Source: JBFMDN01 sp040753915 (GTDB lineage: Bacteria > Desulfobacterota > Desulfomonilia > Desulfomonilales > Desulfomonilaceae). Taken from it: a stretch of 27,783 nucleotides of DNA. How positions within the stretch are numbered: the stretch's first letter is position 1; each line of letters starts with the position of its first letter. The notes beneath the pieces are model-generated. The model was given only the letters and a program-made list of their open reading frames with translations, did no database searches and had not been told where the DNA came from. The DNA lies in the NCBI GenBank assembly GCA_040753915.1, contig JBFMDN010000073.1:1-27783 (forward strand), read 5' to 3'. The position numbers and the translations under genes were made by a program. Below are positions 1 through 7,822 of the stretch, piece by piece.

Positions 1-2
1 TG

Positions 3-848
3 CGCGCTCTCCCCCCCTCCCGCTTCCCTATCCAGTTCGTGCGCCTGGCAGAGGAGCTCTACGCGAAGACAGACCGCGTCTCAGCCGAGGAGATGAACGG
101 CCTCTTTCGAGAGACGCTCTCTCTGTGCAAAGATCACGCGCGACTCGGCTGCTCCGCTCTCGGAAAAGGAGGCGCGCCGCACGATCCTTTGTCCGGATCA
201 TTCCGGGAAACAGTGGACTGGCTGAGCGCAGAAATTCGGAAGCTGAAAGAACAGCGAGACCTCGGGCTCAAGACAGACCTGTTGCTGTGGGTGGAACGGC
301 ATCTGGCCGTGATGCAACAGCCTGAACCGCAGAGTTCTCGTCGCGCGGCGGCGCAGAGCCGAGTAACTCCTTTCGAAAGTGGAAGGTCGGTGACCGGTGA
401 AAAAGATGTGGACACCGAGCAGTACTTCTATATCCCGAAAGCAGTGCCTCGACTCGCTGCAGGAGCAGGAAACCTCGTCACAAGCGAGACTTCAGACGAC
501 TACTACGCGTTCAGACTCGATTGGCTCAATGAAGTGGCGTCGAACAAGGGCGACATCTGGCTCTTCGAAGTCCTCGGCGACAGCATGTCCCCTACTCTCG
601 AGCCGGGTGATGTGGTGCTCATAGACTGCGGAAGAAAGGTACCCGCACACAACAGGATCTATGCCTTTGAAGAAGACAACGCCATCACCATCAAGCGCCT
701 CTCCAAGCAGGCCGATGGCACCTTCGCCATCATCAGCGACAACCAGGCGCACCTCGGTCACCGCGGCCCCCTCTATCCCCCGAGAGCTCTCTCACCCTCC
801 ATACGAATTATCGGACGGATGATCTGGTCCGCGCGGACATGGCTGTAG
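3..848 (+). CDS. LexA/S24-family self-cleaving repressor-like protein, 5' end outside the window
   Basis: The frame is open to the left edge of the window and reads as coding before the first GTG at 39, so the gene is probably cut off and an N-terminal DNA-binding domain may lie upstream. Numbered from the GTG at 39, a helical segment fills residues 1-95, a polar linker 96-125, and an S24 peptidase domain 130-269. The catalytic pair is visible: Ser182 in GDSMSPTLEPGD and Lys219 in ITIKRL. An Ala-Gly pair near residues 141-143 (LAAGAG) is a possible self-cleavage site. In the family such proteins are repressors (LexA, CI-like) that cut themselves during a stress signal, or related regulators. 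The target genes cannot be seen. The domain is clear; the role as repressor is inferred. Confidence 0.8.
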   Translation, partial: RALPPSRFPIQFVRLAEELYAKTDRVSAEEMNGLFRETLSLCKDHARLGCSALGKGGAPHDPLSGSFRETVDWLSAEIRKLKEQRDLGLKTDLLLWVERHLAVMQQPEPQSSRRAAAQSRVTPFESGRSVTGEKDVDTEQYFYIPKAVPRLAAGAGNLVTSETSDDYYAFRLDWLNEVASNKGDIWLFEVLGDSMSPTLEPGDVVLIDCGRKVPAHNRIYAFEEDNAITIKRLSKQADGTFAIISDNQAHLGHRGPLYPPRALSPSIRIIGRMIWSARTWL

Positions 849-1083
849 GCGGGAGCCCTGACCGCCGTTGCGAGCCGGAGGACGTACTGAAGGCCCTCCT
901 TGGGTTGAAAATGCCTCTTCTCGCGGGACTACTGTCGATGTCCGCCTCCTGTGGCACTATGTCTACTGCATTCGGAAAACCGGTTCTCTCGAGTCCTCCG
1001 TTGCGGAAGGAATCGTCGGAATCCTAGAGCCAAATATTAACTTCTACTCCCCTTGTCGCGGTATTCTCAGGGCGGGCTTACGA

Positions 1084-3294
1084 TCATTGGGCCTTTCTCA
1101 AGATAATGCATCCGAGCGGCGGCAGGACCAGATCCACGTGCTGGTCATGCCCATGGTGAGCTTCGCTCTTTGTAAACACCGCGCCCGCGTTTCCAATGTT
1201 GGTTCCGCCATAGTACTCGGAATCCGAGTTCAGAATCTCCCGATATTCTCCGGGCTCGGGCACCCCCACCCTGTACCCGTGCCTCACAACCGGGGTGAAG
1301 TTGAGGGCGCAGACGAGAAATCCGTCCGGTCCTCTCCTGATGTACGTGAGCGCGCTGTTCGTGTAATCGTTGCAATCGATCCAGGAGAAGCCTTCGCGCC
1401 GATGGTCCCATTGCCACAAGGCGCTGTCGGAACGGTACAACTGGCCGAGATCCATGAGAAATCGGGAAATGCCCTGGTGAACGGGATACTGAAGCAAGTG
1501 TCTTTCCAGGGTCGATTCGTGGCTCCACTCGTTCCAGGTTCCGAGCTCTGAACCGGCCATGAGCAGCTTTTTTCCCGGATGGGTGTACAAATACGCCAGG
1601 AGAAGGCGCAGATTGGCGAACTTCTGCAGATCGTCTCCAGGCATCTTTCTCAAGAGAGAGCCTTTTCCGTACACGACCTCGTCGTGGGAAAGGGGGAGAA
1701 TGAAGTTTTCACTGTACGCATACATCATGGAGAACGTGAGGTCGTTGTGGTGAAAGCTCCTGTGTATGGGATCCTTCGAAAAGTATTGGAGCGTGTCGTG
1801 CATCCAGCCCATGTCCCATTTGAAGCCGAAGCCCAGTCCGCCCAAGTACGCGGGGGTGGTCACGCCGGTCCATGCGGTGGATTCTTCGGCCACGGTGAAA
1901 CAACCGGGGAATCTTCCGTACACAACCGCGTTAAACTCCTTAATGAAATCGATAGCTTCAAGGTTTTCGTTGCCACCGTACCTGTTAGGGATCCACTCGC
2001 CTTCGTTGCGGCTGTAATCTAAGTAAAGGAGGGATGCCACCGCATCCACCCGTAATCCGTCGATATGGTACCTGTCCAGCCAAAACAGGGCATTGGATAC
2101 CAGGAAGTTCCGTACCTCGTTCCTGCCGAAATTAAAGATGAGAGTTCCCCAGTCCCGGTGCTCGCCCTGACGCGGATCCGCGTGCTCGTACAACGCTGTG
2201 CCGTCAAACATGCGCAGGGCAAAGTCGTCCCGAGGAAAATGTGCGGGCACCCAGTCCAGGATAACGCCTATTCCGTTGCAGTGCAGGTAATCCACGAAAA
2301 ACATGAAATCATCCGGATTCCCGAACCTGCTGGTGGGCGCGAAATAGCCCGTGACCTGGTATCCCCACGAGGCGTCGAAGGGGTGCTCCATGATCGGCAT
2401 GAGCTCGACGTGCGTAAATCCGTATTGCTTCACATGCTCCACGAGTGCGGGGGCCAATTCTCGGTACGTGGCCCAGCGGCCGCCCTCTTCTGCGATCTTG
2501 AGCCACGATCCCAGGTGAACTTCGTAGATGCTCATGGGGCTCTCGCGATGGTTCCGGCGTTCCCGTTCCCGCATCCAGTCCTGGTCTTGCCAGTGATACC
2601 GATCCAAATCCCATACTCGGCTTGCTGTTCCTGGTCTGAGCTCCATGAAAAACGCGAACGGGTCGGTTTTGATGCGGATGTCGCCGGTGGCAGTTTTGAT
2701 CTCGTACTTGTAGAGCTCCCCCGGTTCCACGCCGGGAATGAAGATCTCCCAAATGCCTGTTGCTCCCATGCTTCTCATGGGAAACAGTCGGCCATCCCAC
2801 CTGTTGAAATTCCCTACCACGCTGACACGTTTGGCATTGGGGGCCCACACTGCGAACGCTGCTCCGCGCGTGCCGTCCATCTCCATGGGGTGTGCGCCGA
2901 GCTTCTCGTACAGGCTGAAGTGCTTGCCCTCTCCGGCGAGGTGGAGATCGAGCTCGCCCAAGGTAGGCATGAAACGGTACGGGCTGCAGCATTGCCAGGT
3001 CGAACTATCGGGAAAACCGAAGACCGTATCATAGACGAGTGGCAGCTCACGGTTCGGGAGCCACTTCCAGAAAAGGCCCTTTGCTCCCGACTCTTCCATG
3101 AGGACTCGCTCGCCGTCTATTAAGAGCTCGGCAGACGATGCGTCCGGATGAAAGGCTCTGACGATCAGTCCTGGGACTCCCTTCAGGCAGACAGGATGAA
3201 CGCCAAGGACACTGTGCGGGTCGGAGTGCTCTACACGTAGGATTCTCTCAATATCGTTCGGCGAGATACCGGTCAGAAATTCGGCGGCGTACAT
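1084..3294 (-). CDS. glgB: 1,4-alpha-glucan (glycogen) branching enzyme
   Basis: Makes the alpha-1,6 branches of glycogen by cutting an alpha-1,4 chain and transferring it (GH13, cytoplasmic). The 736-residue product has full family length: an N-terminal domain, a CBM48 module around residues 120-220, the catalytic barrel around 255-600 and a C-terminal beta domain. GH13 motifs are intact: DWVPAHFPRD at 347-356, nucleophile Asp417 in GLRVDAVAS, acid/base Glu470 in VAEEST, and His537-Asp538 in LSHDE. An AAAGGA ribosome site sits 8 nt before the ATG. It lies 116 nt downstream of the zinc-ribbon gene on the same strand and may be cotranscribed with it. No other glycogen gene is in the window, so glgB is not part of a local glg cluster. 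Confidence 0.97.
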   Translation of the reverse strand: MYAAEFLTGISPNDIERILRVEHSDPHSVLGVHPVCLKGVPGLIVRAFHPDASSAELLIDGERVLMEESGAKGLFWKWLPNRELPLVYDTVFGFPDSSTWQCCSPYRFMPTLGELDLHLAGEGKHFSLYEKLGAHPMEMDGTRGAAFAVWAPNAKRVSVVGNFNRWDGRLFPMRSMGATGIWEIFIPGVEPGELYKYEIKTATGDIRIKTDPFAFFMELRPGTASRVWDLDRYHWQDQDWMRERERRNHRESPMSIYEVHLGSWLKIAEEGGRWATYRELAPALVEHVKQYGFTHVELMPIMEHPFDASWGYQVTGYFAPTSRFGNPDDFMFFVDYLHCNGIGVILDWVPAHFPRDDFALRMFDGTALYEHADPRQGEHRDWGTLIFNFGRNEVRNFLVSNALFWLDRYHIDGLRVDAVASLLYLDYSRNEGEWIPNRYGGNENLEAIDFIKEFNAVVYGRFPGCFTVAEESTAWTGVTTPAYLGGLGFGFKWDMGWMHDTLQYFSKDPIHRSFHHNDLTFSMMYAYSENFILPLSHDEVVYGKGSLLRKMPGDDLQKFANLRLLLAYLYTHPGKKLLMAGSELGTWNEWSHESTLERHLLQYPVHQGISRFLMDLGQLYRSDSALWQWDHRREGFSWIDCNDYTNSALTYIRRGPDGFLVCALNFTPVVRHGYRVGVPEPGEYREILNSDSEYYGGTNIGNAGAVFTKSEAHHGHDQHVDLVLPPLGCIILRKAQ

Positions 3295-3410
3295 GAAATC
3301 GTCCTTTCACAATTTCTGCGAGCGTTCATGGCCAATTGCCAATACCCGGACAGAGAGCGGCATCGCGGAACCACACTCGCATTGCACAACAAGGAGCAGG
3401 GAATCCTGCT

Positions 3411-4145
3411 TCACCCGTCGAGCTTGTTGTATTCTGGAATATCCTCAGGCTTGACAAAAAGTATGCGATGACATGAAGGGCACGTTATCATTTCCTGTTG
3501 CTTCAACACTTTAATGTTGACCTGAGGCGGTATAGCCATGTGGCAGGCAGAGCAGGTGCCGTTCTTCAGTTCCGCGACCGCGTAGCCCCGGACCTTCTTT
3601 ATGGTCTGGTACCGTTTGAGAAAATCCCGATCGAGAGCGTCCGTCACCTTCACCTTCTGGATGTTGAGCTCGCTCAGAGCGGCATTTGCATCGGTCTCCA
3701 CGGAATGAGCTTCCGCCTTCTTGGTATGCAAGTCCCGTTCAAATTGTTCGTACTCTCTCTGCTTTCTCTCCAGAATGCTCCTGAGGCTTTCTATTTCGGC
3801 CATGAACCCGAGGATGGTATCTTCGATTTCGCCCACGACTTTCTTGCCGAGCTTTACCTCTCTGGAGAGAGCGTTTGCTTCTTTCTGATTCCTGATACCG
3901 AGCAGGCGTTTTTCGGACCGCTTTATTTTTTCCTGTTCCGTGGCAAGGTCCTGCTCCCTCTTGCGCAGGTCCTTCTCTGCCCGTGCGAGTCGGTCCTGCG
4001 TATCCGCTATTTCCCTTCTCAGAGTTACCAGATTACGTGCGATACTCTGGACTTCAGCCGGCATTCTCGCGAGATCGCTCTCGAACCGATCTATCTGGCT
4101 GTCGATTTGTTGAAGCTCATGAAGGAGAAGTAGTTGGTCTCTCAA
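3411..4145 (-). CDS. Coiled-coil C4-type zinc-ribbon protein (CdsZ/DUF164 family)
   Basis: A 244-residue protein with a long charged coiled coil (about residues 10-170) followed by a zinc ribbon whose four cysteines are Cys198, Cys201, Cys222 and Cys225 (CSACH ... CPSCH). This order matches the DUF164/CdsZ family, often proposed to bind nucleic acid; the molecular role is not settled. The start is a TTG at 4145, supported by AGGAGG 9 nt upstream at 4155-4160. The TTG overlaps the stop codon of the Nif3-like gene by 4 bp, which indicates translational coupling. Nif3-like and zinc-ribbon genes are found side by side in many bacteria, so the pair probably works together. Family assignment is firm, function is not. 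Confidence 0.9.
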   Translation of the reverse strand: MRDQLLLLHELQQIDSQIDRFESDLARMPAEVQSIARNLVTLRREIADTQDRLARAEKDLRKREQDLATEQEKIKRSEKRLLGIRNQKEANALSREVKLGKKVVGEIEDTILGFMAEIESLRSILERKQREYEQFERDLHTKKAEAHSVETDANAALSELNIQKVKVTDALDRDFLKRYQTIKKVRGYAVAELKNGTCSACHMAIPPQVNIKVLKQQEMITCPSCHRILFVKPEDIPEYNKLDG

Positions 4146-4987
4146 CGATAAAGCCCTCCTTGGCTGCCTGAGGTGTCTCTATAAGGATCAGTCTCGATGT
4201 CGCAAGCGAGGCACGCGATATCCAGTTTCAACTTTGCGAATTCGTTCCGAAACGCGTTGGCAAGAATCGTGCCCGCGTGTTGCTCGAGACCGAAGTGGCC
4301 GGCATCGATCACCGGCATATTCATCTCGCGCGCTTCAAGAGCGGCGTGATACCGGACATCTCCCGTGATCATGACGTCTGCCCGGTACCCCAATGCAACG
4401 GCCAGGTATCCCATGCCGCTTCCAGAGGCGCAAAAAACGTTTTTCACTGGTCTGTCGCCATCGCAGACGACTCGCGGTCTTGCAGTTTCCAGATCCCTGG
4501 CCACCTTTTCCGTCAATGCCGAGACTGCCATGGCTTCCGGAAGTTTTCCCATTCGCGCGCAAGCCGCGGGAACGGGAACGAAGACGCCGTCGAGTCCGAG
4601 CCGTGCCGCAATCCAGTCATTCAGTCCGTCGGGAGCAGCATCGAAGTTTGTGTGCAAGGCCAGGATATCGACGTGGGCGCGTGCTGCAGCAAGGAGTGTT
4701 CTGCCTGCCAAGGTTTGTGACGAAACGGACTTGAGGGGTTCCATAATCAGAGGATGATGAACGACAAGGAGTTGACAAGAATGGCCTTCGGCAAATGCCA
4801 CTGTTTGGGGCGTGGGATCGAGGCTGAACGCTACGGAGGTGACCAGGCGATCCATCTCCCCGATTTGAAGCCCGCAGTTGTCCCACGGTTCAGCCCGCTC
4901 AAACGGAAACAAGCTGTCTGCTATTTCCAGGATTCGGGCTACGGGTGCGCCGCTCACTGGGCATCTACTCCACGGGCTGTCCGGCAT
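4142..4987 (-). CDS. Nif3-like dinuclear metal-centre protein (YbgI/YqfO family)
   Basis: Metal-binding residues of the Nif3 family are visible: the double His of VVHHPL, the His and Asp of LHTNFD, and the late DAGHFGLEQH segment that gives a His and a Glu. The N-terminal family motif AEPWDNCGLQIG is also present. Members form hexameric rings with two metal ions per subunit; some have been linked to GTP cyclohydrolase-like or hydrolase activity, but the physiological reaction is unclear. The frame extends back to 5062, but that leader is unlike the family and abuts the tRNA terminator, so I prefer the ATG at 4987 (281 residues). A GTG just before VARILEIAD is another possibility. No strong ribosome site decides the matter. 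The gene overlaps the zinc-ribbon gene by 4 bp. Confidence 0.9.
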   Translation of the reverse strand: MPDSPWSRCPVSGAPVARILEIADSLFPFERAEPWDNCGLQIGEMDRLVTSVAFSLDPTPQTVAFAEGHSCQLLVVHHPLIMEPLKSVSSQTLAGRTLLAAARAHVDILALHTNFDAAPDGLNDWIAARLGLDGVFVPVPAACARMGKLPEAMAVSALTEKVARDLETARPRVVCDGDRPVKNVFCASGSGMGYLAVALGYRADVMITGDVRYHAALEAREMNMPVIDAGHFGLEQHAGTILANAFRNEFAKLKLDIACLACDIETDPYRDTSGSQGGLYR

Positions 4988-5071
4988 CTCGGAAAAGCCG
5001 GCACAGGGTGTGCTGCTGGCCGAAGAAGTCTTCGGGATAAAATGCGGCTGGGATATCCGCACACAGGGCCT

Positions 5072-5109
5072 AAAAAGATCACGGGGAGCCTCATGGAGCT
5101 CCCCGTGAT
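5072..5109 (-). terminator. Intrinsic terminator after the tRNA
   Basis: Perfect 12-bp inverted repeat (5078-5089 with 5098-5109) around an 8-nt loop. On the minus strand it is followed by CTTTTTA (5072-5078). The orientation fits termination of the minus-strand tRNA transcript and separates it from the Nif3-like operon that starts just downstream. Confidence 0.88.
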
Positions 5110-5169
5110 GGAAATCCGGCTAACTGTAGCATGGCGTCGTTCAATCAAAGCGTGTCTCCCTGGCCGGGG

Positions 5170-5242
5170 TGGGCCCACCTGGATTCGAACCAGGGACCAA
5201 CCGGTTATGAGCCGGGAGCTCTACCAGCTGAGCTATGGGCCC
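5170..5242 (-). tRNA. tRNA with CAT anticodon, probably tRNA-Met (elongator)
   Basis: A 73-nt cloverleaf can be folded: acceptor stem GGGCCCA/TGGGCCC, D stem GCTC/GAGC, anticodon loop CTCATAA, T arm with GGTTCGAATCC, discriminator A. The anticodon stem has one mismatch at its base (27-43). The CCA end is not encoded, since the genome continues CCC after the discriminator. CAT anticodons also occur in tRNA-Ile that is modified to lysidine by TilS, and the sequence alone does not let me exclude that. The initiator is less likely because the acceptor stem starts with a normal pairable G. Confidence 0.93.
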
Positions 5243-5261
5243 ACTCGCTCGATAACGTTCC

Positions 5262-5290
5262 ATAGTACTAATGATCTCAATCTCTGTCAA
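5262..5290 (-). promoter_or_regulatory. Sigma-70 promoter of the tRNA gene
   Basis: On the minus strand a perfect TTGACA (5285-5290) is followed by a 17-bp spacer and TACTAT (5262-5267). The predicted start point near 5255 lies about 13 nt before the mature tRNA end. Together with the terminator at 5072 this makes the tRNA a monocistronic unit. Confidence 0.85.
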
Positions 5291-5663
5291 GCTCCATTTG
5301 CCTGGCTCGCACTATTGGCCTCGACAACGGTGACGCAGACGTGGCTCGCTACCCCCTTTGTTCACCAGCGCCCCGGCATGCTGACCTCTTTGGGTGAGAG
5401 CTATAGTGGAGCCCCTTAAGAGCAGGCCGCAGCCTCATCAGCAAACCGAGCTATGAACGAAAGCGTGAAAGCGACGGCCGTGCTCCACTCTTGTGTCAGC
5501 CATAAGGCAAGGGCTCACCAGGCACGGATGGGAAATCTCAACCTCTATTATGACCGCGTGTCACCCGAGGGCTCATCGGCTTTCAACTGCGATGAACGCC
5601 TCGCATATTCAATGCGTGGCAGTATAGCTTCCCGGGAAGCATCCCCCGACAGACGAACGGACC
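5291..5663. other. Gene-free stretch between tRNA promoter and exported-protein gene
   Basis: No frame here shows protein-like composition, a signal peptide or a ribosome site. The one longer plus-strand frame (5453-5797) runs antisense into the exported-protein gene and has no recognisable features. I see no repeat or RNA gene. Confidence 0.5.
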
Positions 5664-6266
5664 TCACCGGCCCCAGTAGCCTCGATACATCTGCTGATAC
5701 TGGTGCCAGTACCCTTGATCCCGGCCGTACGGCGACTGGTAGGCTTGAGAATAGGCCGGCGAGTCCTGCCCTTCCACTGCTCGGACTTCTACGATAGCGA
5801 GCTTCGCCTTATCGACCACGCTCTTTCGGTTCTTCTCAATCTTCTTAATGAGGCGGTTCCCCTGCTTATCCGAATCGCTCTTCCGAAAACAGTCGTCCAG
5901 TTCATCGAAGACGCGTTTCTCAACATTAAGGAGATCCTGGCATTGCTTTCTCTTCGCGCTCAAGAGCTCCTCTTTAGCCTGGATGGCATCCGAAATCTGC
6001 TTCGCAATTGTCTTACCCGTGGAGAAATCAACGATCTCCCTTCCCAGTATCTTCTGGAGCGGTGTTCGCTGGATTTCCTCGTACTGGTGGAGCGTGCCCG
6101 CCAAATCCTGGATTACTCGCTCCCACTTCTCTTGAACCGCGTCGCATCGGGACTCGGCATCGCGAGACTGAGACGGGGTAATCAGACCGAAGAGCACAAT
6201 GTGAAAGGCAATCGCCAGTGCGACTAGAGCACGACTCCCCAACGTTTCCTTTCCCATCACCCGCAT
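5664..6266 (-). CDS. Exported coiled-coil protein of unknown function
   Basis: I do not recognise the family. The 200-residue product starts with a basic N-terminus and a hydrophobic stretch (about residues 12-30, ending near PSQSRDAES) that looks like a Sec signal peptide. The mature part is highly charged and helical, with three Cys (in SRCDAV, KQCQDL and DDCFRK) that could form disulfides in the periplasm. It ends in a Tyr/Gln/Gly-rich tail (about residues 171-200) with many Tyr and two Trp. The site AAAGGAG is only 3 nt from the ATG at 6266, so the in-frame GTG or ATG at 6260/6257 may be used instead. A perfect TATAAT lies upstream. Its neighbours are also hypothetical. Confidence 0.8.
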   Translation of the reverse strand: MRVMGKETLGSRALVALAIAFHIVLFGLITPSQSRDAESRCDAVQEKWERVIQDLAGTLHQYEEIQRTPLQKILGREIVDFSTGKTIAKQISDAIQAKEELLSAKRKQCQDLLNVEKRVFDELDDCFRKSDSDKQGNRLIKKIEKNRKSVVDKAKLAIVEVRAVEGQDSPAYSQAYQSPYGRDQGYWHQYQQMYRGYWGR

Positions 6267-6326
6267 AATCTCCTTTCACCACAAGCTGAAACACGCAGGG
6301 CCTCTACCGGACGTGCCAGAGTTATT

Positions 6327-6332
6327 ATTATA
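6327..6332 (-). promoter_or_regulatory. Possible -10 element for the exported-protein gene
   Basis: A consensus TATAAT on the minus strand, in a short AT-rich patch about 60 nt before the start codon. The -35 position holds only TTTCTG (16-nt spacer), a weak match. Confidence 0.45.
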
Positions 6333-6415
6333 TTTTAAACTACTTCGACAGAAATTACCACCCCGTTCGTTAACCATCCCGTGGCAGGATGCCTCCTGTG
6401 GCTGAAAAACACCCC

Positions 6416-6736
6416 TCAGTTGTGCCGGTGCCTCGATGCTATTTCCTCCATCAACGCGGAAATCTTTTCCGATAATGCGTAGCTTATGCCGCCTCTCTCG
6501 AATGAGTCACGGAGCATCTGGATGAATTCGTCGAATGCCCCCTCGGATTCGAGTATTATTCTTGCGTTCCGTGATTCCTCCACGGTGAAATCACCGTCAG
6601 GGTTCCTGGCCACGTTGGAGAAGGTTTCCTTCAAATCCTTCTTGCTCCCCCATAAGACTACGACGTCATCGAGATATTTCTCAAGCGCTTGAACATGATT
6701 CAGGAGCTCTTCCCTGCCCATGCCTTCATAATCCAT
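6416..6736 (-). CDS. Small acidic helical protein of unknown function
   Basis: A 106-residue protein, likely cytoplasmic: no signal peptide, no membrane segment, no Cys, and a largely helical, charged composition. The ATG at 6736 has a GAGGAG ribosome site about 8 nt upstream, and the frame is free of odd composition, so I take it as a real gene. The N-terminus (residues 1-25) resembles a short amphipathic coiled coil (EELLNHVQALEKYLDD). I do not recognise a family. It lies between two other hypothetical genes on the same strand, with about 150 nt to the next gene downstream, so an operon with them is uncertain. Confidence 0.7.
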   Translation of the reverse strand: MDYEGMGREELLNHVQALEKYLDDVVVLWGSKKDLKETFSNVARNPDGDFTVEESRNARIILESEGAFDEFIQMLRDSFERGGISYALSEKISALMEEIASRHRHN

Positions 6737-6933
6737 AATCCAAACTCCTCGCCTTTTCCCGAGTCACTGTGCCGTACACTTCCTCGATCGGATCACGCTA
6801 CGGCCCTACGCCCGACTGACGATTTCCTGATAGTGCTTCCCGCGGAGCGAGAAGCTCACACCATCCACAGTCCTAAGAAACCAGCGTGGCTTGTCCTAAG
6901 TCTCCTGCCCGAGAGCGGTGTTCGTCCGAAGAA

Positions 6934-7293
6934 TCAAAAGGCCAGGGGTAGTTTCTTGATTTCCCTGACTTCCTGAGCATTCACAGCGCGAGCCATCTGA
7001 TCTTCCCACCGGAAGAATCGTTTTGCAAGACGCTCCACCTTCGCGAGCTTCTCTTGTATCTCATGCATGAGCTCGGCGTTCCTCTCGCGCCGAGCCTTCT
7101 CAAGCTCGGACCTCAAATGCAGAATCAATTTGCGCGCCTGCTCCGGGGTTTCGAGAAAATGACTCGGATCGTAGCGGGTTCCCCGTCTTTCTCTCGGATT
7201 CCATCGGGTCATGATGTCATTAATGTGTTCACGCAGCATAGGTAGCCGTAATCCCTTCCCTTGTGCATTGCCCTCGAACCGAACCGTGACCAT
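6934..7293 (-). CDS. Small basic coiled-coil protein of unknown function
   Basis: The open frame begins at 7572, but its first 90 or so residues look non-coding in composition. The segment from the ATG at 7293 (119 residues) looks like protein: a short beta-like start (MVTVRFEG), a linker rich in Arg/Pro, then a long Arg/Glu/Lys coiled coil from about residue 55 to 105 containing a Trp (FFRWEDQMA). No strong ribosome site marks this ATG; a later ATG at 7239 is an alternative. No family is recognised. The gene is plausible but not certain. Confidence 0.5.
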   Translation of the reverse strand: MVTVRFEGNAQGKGLRLPMLREHINDIMTRWNPRERRGTRYDPSHFLETPEQARKLILHLRSELEKARRERNAELMHEIQEKLAKVERLAKRFFRWEDQMARAVNAQEVREIKKLPLAF

Positions 7294-7754
7294 CTGTGAG
7301 CCTACCCTCGTGCAAGGAGCGCCTCTGCCAATCCCCTTGAGAGTCGTTCGTCGTAGGTTCTGCGGCTCTCTACCGCTCATAATGTTACAACAGGTCAACC
7401 CCGAATGCAATCGCGCAGTCCAGCGCGGTATTTCCATAGAACATCTGATGGCGAGCCGAACCATAAGGTGAAATCCGACGTCCTGCGGGCTACTCAAGGT
7501 GCGCTCCCTCCGAGCGCAAGTCCCCTGATGAGCCGTGGCCGGATTCGCGACCCTGTTTGCGAAACGGTGCACAACTGGCCGATGACGAATCGCTATAACT
7601 TACTTAAAACACATGATTATCGTCATTAAATGCAGTACTATATTGTCAGATTAAACCAACCTGCATAAACTATTATCTTGCTAATTGGTGATAATTTTTA
7701 TCTTAAAAATTCAGCTATTATGATGATTTACTATCTTTTATTCGATGAAATGAA
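7294..7754. other. Intergenic stretch with an AT-rich block
   Basis: I support no gene here. From about 7590 to 7790 the sequence turns strongly AT-rich compared with the rest of the window. It carries a perfect 7-bp inverted repeat, AATTTTT/AAAAATT, at 7693-7711 (5-nt loop). The block leads directly into the promoter at 7755, so it may act as an UP element, a nucleoid-protein binding site or a curved promoter region. Confidence 0.5.
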
Positions 7755-7784
7755 TTGACTTCTTCAATTTACCTATGATATGAT
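7755..7784 (+). promoter_or_regulatory. Sigma-70 promoter of the outer-membrane protein gene
   Basis: TTGACT at 7755-7760, an 18-bp spacer and TATGAT at 7779-7784. A second TATGAT overlaps at 7774-7779 (13-bp spacing, unlikely). The predicted start is near 7791, giving a leader of about 30 nt that includes the AGGAGGTG ribosome site at 7803-7810. Confidence 0.8.
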
Positions 7785-7822
7785 CGCACCACAGACCGTC
7801 CCAGGAGGTGACAAGGCCAACT

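Noticed and set aside
868..1551. 227-codon plus-strand frame
   Set aside because: It runs antisense through the end of glgB, a firm gene, and has no ribosome site or domain.
2065..3123. 352-codon plus-strand frame
   Set aside because: Antisense shadow of glgB caused by GC-rich third positions; the glgB motifs are complete.
6378..6404. CAGGA/TCCTG hairpin after the 106-residue gene
   Set aside because: Five base pairs only, and the T run on the minus strand lies before rather than after the stem.
7294..7572. Upstream extension of the small basic protein frame
   Set aside because: Its composition does not look like protein and no ribosome site supports the earlier starts.
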